This document shows positions 24,975-35,340 of a stretch of DNA of 64,000 nt, piece by piece (position 1 is the first letter of the stretch; every line of letters begins with the position of its first letter). The stretch is from Argentina anserina. Lineage: Eukaryota; Streptophyta; Magnoliopsida; Rosales; Rosaceae. The position numbers and the translations under genes were made by a program. Under the pieces are notes generated by a model that was given only the letters and a program-made list of their open reading frames with translations, ran no database searches and had not been told where the DNA came from. Location: NCBI RefSeq assembly GCF_933775445.1, contig NC_065874.1, positions 11,303,001 through 11,367,000 on the forward strand, given 5' to 3'.

Positions 24975-25370
24975 GTCCCTATCCAGAGTGAATCTCTAAT
25001 TTTGGCACATTTTTCGGTCAATTATTTTCACTATAAGCGATTCAATATTTATGTATGTTATTCAAGATCATATCTACAAAGTTTCACCCAATTTGACAAT
25101 GGTTTGAGCTTTCAAAATTGAGATAGAATGGATGGGCAGAGATAGAGTCTATCTTTACACGAACGGTTCACGTTAACAGTTTTAATTCATTCATTGATTT
25201 AATCTAATTTCAATACCTTAACGATGTCCGAATTAGGTGAAATTTTGTAGAGATGATCTTGAATAGCATACCTAAATATTGAATCGCTTATGGTGAAAAA
25301 ATTTAAAAGTGTGCCAAAATTAGAACTTCACTATGTAATTCCATAGTAAAACTTCATTGTGGATAGAGAT
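24975..25370. mobile_element. Foldback MITE, AT-rich family, copy 2 (opposite orientation to copy 1)
   Basis: The left end gtccctatccagagtgaa and right end attgtggatagagat are inverted repeats of the family at 23431. The internal order (gacaatggtttgagctt, then tttacacgaacggttcacgttaacag, then acgatgtccgaattagg) is the reverse of copy 1, so it lies in the opposite orientation. A short stretch (about 25123-25150) near the centre is unique to this copy. It is flanked by TA repeats on both sides. Confidence 0.85.
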
Positions 25371-25489
25371 TATATATATATATATATATATTTCTTGTTT
25401 CAAAATTATCATTCTCATGATTTATACAAAAAGATTAATTGTAAAAAGCTTTATTTTCTTTTCGCCTTGCCCTAATATTTCTTTCGGCA

Positions 25490-26053
25490 ACTCAAGTATC
25501 TGTGTGTTTTGCTGAACCAGCGCCAAAAACTACCACAATTGCCAAGTCGGACAATCATCAGACCTGCTATTAACCCAGCGGCAAAAACCATTACTGACTA
25601 GTTCTTCTTCTCTTCCTGTTTTTGTTGCACCAGCTGAGAACCGTAAACCGTCTTAACCTCCCCGAACTTATAAGAGAAGGTGAGTTCACCCTTGAAACTA
25701 CTTTCGTAGGGTCGCCACTCCGGAGTGACCGGACGTGAGATGAGTTTCATGTCCTTGGGGTCGGAAGAGTCGAAGAGCTCCTTGAGCTGGACGTTTACGG
25801 TGCCGATGACCTCATCTTTGTCGAACTCGAAGCCCTTGCAGAAGAGCTCGAGTTTAAGAGTGATGAAGTTGTGAGTGAGTAGAGCGTAGTCTAGCGTAAA
25901 GCCAAAGGGGAAGTTGAAGGTGGGGTTGGCGCCGCACTTTCGAACGACTGAGGTTGTTGCCATCTGCTTGACTTTGTGGAGAAGTTCACGTCGTACAGGT
26001 TTTTCCCAGAGATCAGCTTCAGCTCCAGACTCGTTTGTAATTGCTACATTCAA
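25490..26053 (-). pseudogene. C2-domain gene (SRC2/BAP-like), decayed copy B
   Basis: A 151-codon stretch (25598-26053) carries CGANPTFNFPFGFTLDYALLT, KLELFCKGFEFDKDEVIGTV, VQLKELFDSSDPKDMKLI and GELTFSYKFGEVKTVYG, the second half of a C2 domain. Upstream, LELKLISGKNLYDVNFS lies in another frame and the segment for the calcium-binding loop after it is deleted. A stop follows EEKKN, after which FAAGLIAGLMIVRLGNCG can still be read, homologous to the tail of copy A. It is closely related to copy A but has different lesions, so the two decayed separately after duplication. Confidence 0.72.
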
Positions 26054-28122
26054 GTTTTCTTGTTTTCTTTAATTTAGAAAAATGATTTGAAGTTTCAGAT
26101 AGACAAGTTGGAAGAATGTATTTTATACATTTCCTCAAGGTTGTGTGAGTATATATATTTGAGACTGAATCTCTCCCTGTTGGAAATGGAAAGGTTTATC
26201 TTGGGTTTAATCTCAAGTCGAAAAGGAAATGAATTCCTAAACCAAGTTGGAAGCGTACGTAAAAGCTTCTTATAAAAGCTACATCATCCCCAATCTATTG
26301 TTAATTAAGGTCAGTTTGTTTGTTCTTATGTTTATGCTATGATTAAGGCCCTAATAATAGAGTATTTAGATAAGAGTTGATTCAGTTTAGTCCTCCACGT
26401 TGCTTTATCTGAGGAAATGAGGATCTAGCTGTGCTTGACAATAAGAACATAAGTTACAAGATATTTCCCCAAAATTGTTGTTCTTGAGAAGTCTTGAGCG
26501 TATATCTATTTCAAAAAGATCCAATAATTTTGAGTTCATATCTGAGGACCATCAATTTGTTAATCGAATCATGTCGAGTGTGGAGAGATCTGTGCAACAA
26601 TTGAATTAAAAGCAAGCTAAGAAAGATGGCACCAAGGTGGAGGAACAGAAGATAGCCACTTCTCCTCTAGCAAAAACATGGGAGTTGCCTGAAGAAGCGT
26701 TTAAAGGTTTGAAGAAACTTCTACTTAAGTTCAAGAGCATCGGCAATAGGGATGTCACCAAGGCGGAAGAACCAAACAGTAGTGCCACTTCTCCTCTCCC
26801 AAGAAGAACCTCCAGTCTTCCTATCATGGAGGAGAAGGATCTCTAAACCATAAATGGCAAATATTGGCCAGAATTACAACACATATACGAGGTAAAGCGT
26901 ATGTTGGAAGAGCGTGAGCGTGTCAAGGGAGCACAAACGAGTACCCCTACAAATCTACAATCCATGAGGCTCCTGAATATGATTTGCTACCTTTCCCCGA
27001 TTCTGACTCCGATGATGCGCTCACATTATGGAAATCCCACCTCGTTCTGAAGCATTCATCGACTTGTCTGGCGATAACGATCCTTTCGTCCCGGAGTATT
27101 ATTTGGAAAAAGGTGTGACATTGTATATATAAATAATAAATTACACTCTTTCCTCCAAGAATATGAATTCGATTGGAGTTACGCAGGTGTTCAAAAGTTT
27201 GCGAGATGGTTGATGGTTCAGGCGTGTGTTTGAGGAAGTGTTGGAAATGTAGTTATATTCTGCAAGATTATGTTGATCAAAGGATTTATGTAACTTTTTT
27301 TTTTCTTGAATAATTGATTGATGTAACACGAAATGTTTTTGAAAGTGAAATATCCATGGTTTATTATGCAAAGTTGTCCAGTCACTCCAGCGTAGTTCTT
27401 AATCTAACTGGCAAGATCATATCGATCTCTTCTGTGATGGAACATAATATTAATGGGATTAATGAGAAAGTGTAATGATGGTAACTGATATCAAAACTTC
27501 ATCCTGAATATGACGATCCAAAACTTGTTAAAATTAAATGGATATGATTACCATTTACCAGGCAAATGCTTATTTGTATGAACCAAGTACCCAAGCACCA
27601 ACTTATTTGAATGCTTATTTACCCGGTGCGTTGATATTCCATGCTACATAAAATCTCTCAGGAATTATGTATACAACTTATCAACTGATACCAAGTGTTG
27701 ATCTCATGTACAATTGTAAACTAATGAATCACCAAAAGTAGGTTCTTTGCTTCTGGCTGGGGAACAGATAGGCATGATATGAGATACCTTCCATAAGTCA
27801 TGCAACATAAAACTAATAAGATAAAAGCAATAAACAAATGACATCGAATTTTCATTCTGGATAGGGTCATCAAAGAATTGTCACAAATGAACATAATTAC
27901 CGTAAGTTATTACAGCATCATGAGAGAATAAAATAAAATATGAACAAAAAGAAGTCTGTACAAGTTTCTTAGAGACAGGACCAATGTTTAGAAAAGCCAA
28001 CAAAGGATTGAGCTGGACGCTATATTCTGTATCCGAGAGCATATACAAAATACATAAGGCAAAATGGTCAAAGAACAAAGGGAGAATCCCTTTTGATCAT
28101 CAACGATTTGTCCACCACACTA
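26054..28122. other. Spacer with a degenerate gene fragment
   Basis: Mostly AT-rich spacer between C2 copy B and the RING gene, containing the degenerate fragment at 26600-27131. From 27132 to 28122 nothing was recognised except the RING gene's 3' flank. Confidence 0.5.
26600..27131 (+). pseudogene. Degenerate unknown coding fragment
   Basis: A 70-codon frame (26637-26846) is followed, in shifting frames, by pieces that look coded: YEVKRMLEERERVKGAQ, then YKSTIHEAPEYDLLPFPDSD, then PPRSEAFIDLSGDNDPFVP. The first part contains an internal imperfect repeat (caccaaggYggaRgaac at about 26630 and 26757). The composition is acidic and protein-like, but no family is recognised. It could be a decayed host gene or a transposon protein. 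Confidence 0.3.
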
Positions 28123-30567
28123 CTATACATCCTTCTTCCCTGTGATCAGTGCTTCGGATTTGCAGATGGGGCAGACATTTTTCACAAGCAACCACTTCGT
28201 TAGGCAATCTGCATGATACTCGTGTCCACAATGAAGAATCCCTATCTTCTCTTGGTTCTTATAATAATCCTGTGAAATCCCAAAGGCAAGGATTAACATA
28301 GCAACATGATATACTTCCTAAAGGGCACAGAATGGACAAAAGATCGAAAAGGAAAAAAAAATAAGAGAGTTCCTAACTACCTGACATATTATGCAAAAAT
28401 CAACTTCCGTCTCGGGAGATCCAGCTTCTTCCAGATTTATTACTGAACCAGATGGTAAATAACTCCTTGTCTTTAGTTGCTTGCTAATGCTGTCCTCCGA
28501 CAACCCAGTGTTTACATGGCCAATTTGTTCCCCCAATGCAAGAAGCTCCTGCAGTTGAAAATGAGGGATACCAAAATTATAATTACCACCTACATAGACA
28601 AACACTTATATAATGGTACAACTAAACACATTTGATCATGTTATGATAAAGAAGTTACTGCATTTACCTCATAGGACATGTCCTCTATGTCCAACCGCAT
28701 ATCCCTGTGCTGGTCACCAAAGTTGCCGAATTCTGGAACGTCTAATATGACACCCTCCTACATAAACACACCAAAACAGTCAGAAAGCATAAAAGGAAAG
28801 GTGATTATAATAATCTAATGTGCATATGCATAGATAGAGCATAAATAGAGAGAGGAATTACATCAACCCCAAGAACTCTCCAGTGCGCAAGGTTGTGGTG
28901 CCTTAGAGCTGTCTCGGAAACTACACCTTGGTGAGGCCTGTATAACCTGAAGCCAGTTGGCGGATTGGGTCCTGGTAGCCTACGACCAATCTCCAGACCA
29001 TTCTGAGATGGATTCCTGGTGGAACTGCGTGAGGAGCTTAAGGGCAATCTATATGAAGGTTCTGTTGTTACATGGGGAAGATTCAGATTGTGGCCTCTCA
29101 ATCCTTGCATGGGAGGTGGAGCTACGTGATGATTTTGATTCCGGTGGCTGAGCGGAGGAGGATGTCGGAAAATAGAGGAACTTCTGCTGCTAGATGAATC
29201 ATGATATCTTTGCATACCCATGTTGACACTGTCCATGGAACCTGCACCGACATTGCCACCTGTAAGAAAGTGACAAAAAGATCCAATTATACCACAGTAC
29301 CATACATTTCTTACTAGATTTCAAAACATATTAATAGCTTTCTGTATATTATGCCAAGAACAGCACCCAAGAAAGTACAGGCACAAAATTGTAGTTGTCT
29401 TCTAATTTCCTGTGGCTGTTTTAGTTTGTGGTAAATATCTAACATGAATTTCTTTCACACACTTACATAACACCGCAAATGATTGGTTGTTATTTCCTAA
29501 CATATGGGCCACATGGTCCTTTTACAGGCTCAAAGTGCCAGTTCTTCCATAGGTAATGTTGTACATAAACTTCACTTGGATGCCTATCTAAATAGGATTT
29601 TGTAGATTATAATAGAAAAGTCAAGTTTCTGGTTTTAATTAGCAGCAAAAGCCAAAAGTCGAAGCATGTACAGTAATCCAAACAGAAATCCAATTATAAC
29701 GGATGAAAATAAAAGACAACACTTACCATGCATAAAAGGAATAGGAACTTGATTCCAGGCTGAAGCACTTCCATCTCCACTATTACTGCTTAGATGTTGG
29801 TCTAACCACAGTGTTCCAGCCGGCTGAAAGTGCTGGCTGACATAGTTTCCTTGACTCAGATGGTTGTGGTCATATGTTGGTACAGAATCCAAAGTTGTAG
29901 CTGAACGATTCCTCATGCTAATCTGGGGTCCAGCTTCCACAATTGGTGGATTACCAGTTCCCACGAACGGAGGAGGTACGGTAAAGTTAACAGCATCCAT
30001 TATAGCTACCCCTTCAGGATGCCTAATATTCAAAGGAGGCACAGAACTACTAGGGCCTGGGGAGCCATTGAAATATTGGAAATTACCCGGCAGGCATTCG
30101 GGATTCTTTCTCTTGCATGGACCTCTGAGATCATCCATAATCCGACTATTCCTTCCATGCTCATCTGCAGGAATTCCGACGACTCCATAATTGCTAGAAG
30201 AAGTCACTGAATCAGCAGCCCCATGATTCATAGGAACAGGTAACACCCCAGAGCTAGATGAAGGGGTCATGTAAGAATAATAAAAGTTGGCTGGAGTTGC
30301 AACACCCAAATCAAGATTATGATGATGTTGACCATTGTACCGGGACATTCCGTAGAATGGGGCATTATCATAACGCTCAGGCATGTGTTGGGCATCATAA
30401 CTAGTACTGCTCCCTGAAGCTGTTACCAGTGTGTGAATATTAGGCTGTTGGATACTGGTTGAGCCGCCAAAGTGGATGGAGGGTGGCGGACAGAGATAAG
30501 CTTCACCTTGTTGATACATTTCCAAATCCATCATCTGATTAGGGCATAGCATATTTCTTTGCCCCAT
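28123..30567 (-). CDS. RING-H2 E3 ubiquitin ligase (RHG1A/MBR-like)
   Basis: Five coding exons: 29727-30567, 28862-29259, 28668-28757, 28381-28548 and 28123-28269, giving 547 residues. The start ATG (30565-30567) lies just inside an exon whose acceptor at 30585 is joined by a 5'UTR intron to a leader exon ending at 31737. The long N-terminal part is low complexity (Ser, Asn, His, Pro) with MGQRNMLCPNQMMDLEM at the start. The conserved LDIEDMSYEELLALGEQIG precedes a C-terminal C3H2C3 RING: Cys495, Cys498, Cys513, His515, His518, Cys521, Cys532, Cys535. The RING is split between the last two exons. It should recruit an E2 and ubiquitinate targets; Arabidopsis MBR1/2 act on the Mediator subunit PFT1. 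The substrate here is unknown. Confidence 0.92.
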
Positions 30568-31736
30568 TGACACCAATGATTATAACTGTTCGCAAATAAA
30601 ACATTAATTACATTCATTCAAGTGAGCAAGATGGGTTTATAGCCATAATTTCATATACTCAATAAATCATTAAAAACTAACTGACCATTTTAATTTCTGT
30701 TTTGGTAAAAAAAAAAAGTAATGAAAGCCATGAAACACCACCAAAACAAGATAAAAGATGAGCTTACAAACTTTCCAAAGACAAAAAGAACTTGGTTCCA
30801 AGGACCAAACCACCTCAACAGAACCGTCAGAACCACTTCAATACCAATTTACCATGCCCATGATTTTGCCCAAACTAGCCATGCGCACAACCTCCAGTCA
30901 TCTCTCAGCTCTGGTCACATTGCCCATAAAATGACTACCCCATGCCTAATATAACCATTCCACCATAGTACATGGAACTATTGATCTCACGATCGGGGAC
31001 TTTACAATTTAATACAAGAATAGAATGGGGAACAATGGCCGCTACACACGGTGAACAATTAAGCGATTCAATGAACTGCCAATTAATGTGGAGTCACTGG
31101 TATCAAAAGAAACCAAAACGTCTGTAATTGCATGACTCCTGAAGTAACTTAATCATGGAGATAAACAACGAAAAATTTAGACCGTACAATGTAACACTAA
31201 CAAGATAACTTCCACAAACTTGGTTCCATCTCAGAGAAATTTTCCCACATCTCCGCTGCTCTAGATTCAATTACTATATCATCACATTGAAATTTTGGAT
31301 TGCTATGGTTTCTTTTGACTTTTCAATATATCCATGAGAATCCCAAAATTGTTTTACAGAAAACATTCCAATTGAACCAACCATGAGAAAAATATAGCAT
31401 GCAATGATGTACCTTATAATAGCATAACAAGTTTCAGCAAAGGGGTAAACTTTCTAACAAAAAATCTACAGAACCTGCAAAAAACAATTCACCAAACAAA
31501 AAAAACAGAAACAGGGTTTAATTCCAAGCAACACCCAAAACTACCAAAAGGGTCTGTTCAGACACCTTGGTTTTCTTATTGGCAATCATCAAAATTGTAA
31601 TCGGAAATAAAAACCACAAAAACCAAAATCACAGAAACTCAAACGGCCACAAAAAAAAGGTTGAAACTTTAAGCAAAACAATAATGGATGATGAAAAAAG
31701 TTTGATACTTTGACATATTAGAGGATAGGAACTCAC

Positions 31737-31860
31737 CGATGAAACGCAAGAGAGATCAGAAGGATCGCCAAGGCAGAAAGAGAGAGAGAGAGAAAAACTG
31801 GGCCTTGAAATATAATTGAGAGAGAGAGAGAGAGCAATCATGTGTTCTTTTGTATATAGA
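31737..31860 (-). promoter_or_regulatory. 5' leader exon of the RING gene with GA repeats
   Basis: A donor reading ATCG|GTGAGT places the leader exon end at 31737. Two AG runs (about 31779-31795 and 31819-31834; CT on the coding strand) lie in the leader or core promoter. CT/GA runs at this position are bound by plant BPC (GAGA-binding) proteins. The transcription start is not visible. Confidence 0.45.
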
Positions 31861-34424
31861 ATACACACAGAGAGAATATTTATTTTATATACGGATTTAT
31901 GGCTCTAATTCTGACCGTTTAAGTTTGTTGTTTTTTTGGTTATTTAATTTTTCTCCTATTTTTTTTTCCTTTTCTTTCCAGTTAATCAATGTCTGATATT
32001 GAGCCTGTTCAGGTTGGCTACTTGGCTAAATGTTAACATTGCTTATCCTAATGTGTTGTGAAAACTAGATGTTTTTGCAAGATTTTTGTGAGTTGTCTTT
32101 GAAATAAACAAATATACCCAGCAATTTCCCGATTGGATTTTGATTTCTTTACAAGTTAGGATTAGATATTCAAAACCAACAACACCTTGCCTAATCAGTT
32201 TTCTCTTTCTAGTAGGCAACTAGGCAAGTTTGCACACCTGTTAAGGAGCTACTCCCTTTTCTTTTCTTCTTGCATTGTGAGTGAGCTTATGGATTCAACT
32301 TCCTACCCTTTTATGTTTATGGAATAAAATCGAGGTGAGTAGAATGAAAAATGATTGGTCTTGTTCTTGATCAATCATAAAATGATCAACTTGTTTGTAA
32401 TCATTATGATCAATTCAATACCATACATGTAGATTTGCAAATGTAAACAACGGTTATTTATAGTCGCAACATTGAACATGACATAATGGAATCATATAAA
32501 AATTATTTTAATGCCAATGCATTAAAGCATTAGGCTACCTTTTATAATGTTTTTCGCGAGAAATCACATATCAAGGGCTTCTTCAATTATTTCAAATATC
32601 AACATTTTTGTGGTAACTATACCCATAAAAAATAAAAATAAAGAAGCAAAATATGTCATGCGCAGTTGACAAGTGACTACTACCACCACCGCCACCTCCA
32701 TGGCATTGAATTATGGCCCATTATAGCACATGTGATAACAAAAACTATGACATTTTTATTTTCTAAATTAAGAACAATGTCATTATATCAACTTGTATTG
32801 GATTAATGTAGACCCTTGGGAGGTGGATTAGGTATATGGCACAGGATCAGTATCAACTTCTCTTTATAATAATTTTCAAACAGAAAATTATCAACTCTTT
32901 GGTGACCAATAAAAACCACTTCCAAGAAAGCTATTTATCTATTATTGATAATCAAAGAAGTCTTGTTGACCTAAACATTAAAAGGGTTCACAACGTTTTT
33001 GTTGTGCTTCTCTGTCTTGGGTGTTGGGTCAATAATGAGTCTTGAAAAAAATAAAAACATGTTTGGATACTAATTTTACAGTCCAAATGAAATGTTCTAT
33101 ATATAGAGTGTCATTATGTCATCACATGCTGACGACATGGCTAATGCCCATGAAGGTTGTGCTCTCACATCATCCAATAGTGGGAAAGAGATTATTAGAT
33201 GAAGAGGAAATTGGAGGTTCAAAATGCCAAAAGGATATTCCCCTTTCTATTCATAGAATTACAGTTAGAAACTAATAAACTACATTTTCTTCTTCATTGG
33301 ATTTTAAAAAAAGTGGGGCTTTTAGAAACTTGTCATGTGGTCCATTCTGTGATCACCCAAAAAACTAGGATTGGAGTAGAGGGGAACTTGGGTGGTACTT
33401 CAGTAGATTGGAGTCCCTAACAAAGTACTGGACTTCTGGTGATGATTGTCAAGAAAGGATATGGTCATGAACTCATGACATCAACTCAATAATATACAAT
33501 ATTGCGAATATCGGTCACACATTGCATGCGAGATCATGGGTTGATCAAGTGCCATTTTAAGACTTCTGATGCCTTTATTTTTATCTTGTTAATTTTGGAT
33601 GCCCTAGGCGATTTAGTTTGTAATTTCTTTTCTTATATAAAAAAAACTCAGTATTATGCAACTAACCTATTACACATAAAATAAAAAACCAGATTGCTTG
33701 CTATAGTAGTAGAATTTTGTTAAAAATACCGCAATGTCTGATAGATATGTTACCTTATTTTAAATGCTTAGACTTGTTCGACTACCATTGATTCTAGAGA
33801 AGTAAAAGGTTGAGCAGTGGAGTACGTTATTGACGATGGTAATTGGTAAAGAAAACTAATTACAAACGCATGTATAGGCTTGAGAAGAATTCGTTGTCAA
33901 GATATAATAAGAAGCCTTGAAGCTGCCAAACTGGCGTAAACAAATCCATATCAGACATTGCGGTATCTTCCTTCTTCCTTCTCCAGCTCATTGTTTAATT
34001 TGATCGAACAGTCGGTCAGTTCTGATTAGATTCTTTCACTTAACATAACCCCCAAAGAAGTGAAAGAACCAAAATGTGATGCACCTTCCTTGGTATCACG
34101 GTCACCGTCCACAGCTCCTTCGACTTTATTGGATTCCTTTCTCACATCTTTGTTTCGAATAAGGATGTGAAATCTCTGAAATGGATCGGAAATGCCATGA
34201 ATTAATAGAATCAATAACAATGGTCAGTTGCTGGCGGCTTTGTGTTTAATTCCTTTGTGAGGTTACAATATTGATGCAAAACCTTCTAATTGGTATAAGA
34301 TCATTAAGATGCATGTAAAGCTAACCATGACGAAGACATATGGGTGCATTTAGGTATCTAAAACACACCGAGTTGCGTCTGGACCACTCAACTGAAAATT
34401 CTGCAGATACAAAGAGTGAGTCGA

Positions 34425-34530
34425 ACAAGTAATGGGCACAACAGATATGGTTCCATGCTCATGGGAACCTCAAAGCTAGGCTCAAACAAACCCTATTTGT
34501 TCAGATAGATAGATAACCAGCAATATGTTT
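34425..34530. repeat. Diverged direct repeat, distal copy
   Basis: It shares gaacaagtaa, gggcacaa, gatatg, ttccatgctcat and agatagat, in the same order and spacing, with 35079-35165, about 650 bases away. A cacttgcatccct string at 34597 echoes cacttgcgtccct at the PDAP1 stop (35343), so the duplication may have included the PDAP1 3' end. Confidence 0.5.
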
Positions 34531-34879
34531 TTATAGCCGTCCTTTACCATAAGCAGCAACCCAAGTCAGTCTACTATGCTTCTCCACTAACTTACACTTG
34601 CATCCCTCCGATAGCTCTAGTCAGAAAAATGCGACCACAAGCTAGCTTATCTCAAAGGGATCTGCGAAATAGATAAGGCATCCTCCTGGGGATTGATTAG
34701 TGAGGCTATGTTGCGACTCTGTTTCTATTTAACAGTGGCAAGATCAAGCAGTTTTGAAACAAACCTCCAAGGTAGTAGGACTCCTAAGAAAAAGGTGGCC
34801 TGAACTCGGTAGCAGGACTCCGGCGCACCGACCCAAATTGCAATACAAGGACCATCCCGTAATTGCCAAGTTGCCATCA

Positions 34880-35060
34880 TCAACCTAATTCCACGACCTG
34901 TTGAGAATTGGGATACCCCTCCAAGAATAGGAGGGCGTTGCCCCCAGTGAAGTCTCTCAAGGATTTGGAGTGAAAGTACCGCGGCTTGAATATTTGTCGC
35001 ACAAGCAGAGGATCGTTGAACCGTGAGGCTGCCAGATGATCGCTGGAGTCTTGTAGATCA
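34880..35060 (-). mobile_element. Possible LINE reverse-transcriptase remnant
   Basis: An open minus-strand stretch reads RFNDPLLVRQIFKPRYFHSK followed by SLRDFTGG. This resembles the 'N-P-x-S-L-x-x-R-x-x-K-A-R-Y-F' segment downstream of plant LINE reverse transcriptases (before the zf-RVT domain). No catalytic motif is present and the match is short, so the call is tentative. Confidence 0.3.
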
Positions 35061-35078
35061 ACTGAAAGGAAGCTGAAC

Positions 35079-35165
35079 AAGTAAGGGGCACAAATGATAT
35101 GCTTCCATGCTCATCCGGACCCCAAACAATCCCCCATTGTCTAGATAGATTACCAATATGGTAGT
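35079..35165. repeat. Diverged direct repeat, proximal copy
   Basis: Partner of 34425-34530 (see there). It lies in the 3' flank of the PDAP1 gene, about 180 bases beyond the stop codon. Confidence 0.5.
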
Positions 35166-35340
35166 AATGTTCCCACACCATATTTCCATAAAATATCGAA
35201 ACAAATAACAATTTTCATACACTAATGTAAATAAGAAAGTATAGATTGTTTCAAATGTACGCTAGCTTGAAATACAGATAATACAGAAACATAAGAGAAA
35301 GGTGCCCAGAGTCATCTACTGGGCTTCCCCATAATTTATT

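Larger units (their letters stand above)
31861..35340. other. Long intergenic stretch with duplicated and transposon-derived fragments
   Basis: The RING gene promoter lies at the left. From 32000 to 34000 the sequence is AT-rich with only short frames and no recognisable gene. From 34400 it contains a diverged direct duplication (34425-34530 and 35079-35165) and a possible LINE remnant (34880-35060). Confidence 0.55.

Noticed and set aside
34026..34220. 64-codon minus frame as a gene
   Set aside because: No recognisable domain or exon signals; isolated in spacer DNA.
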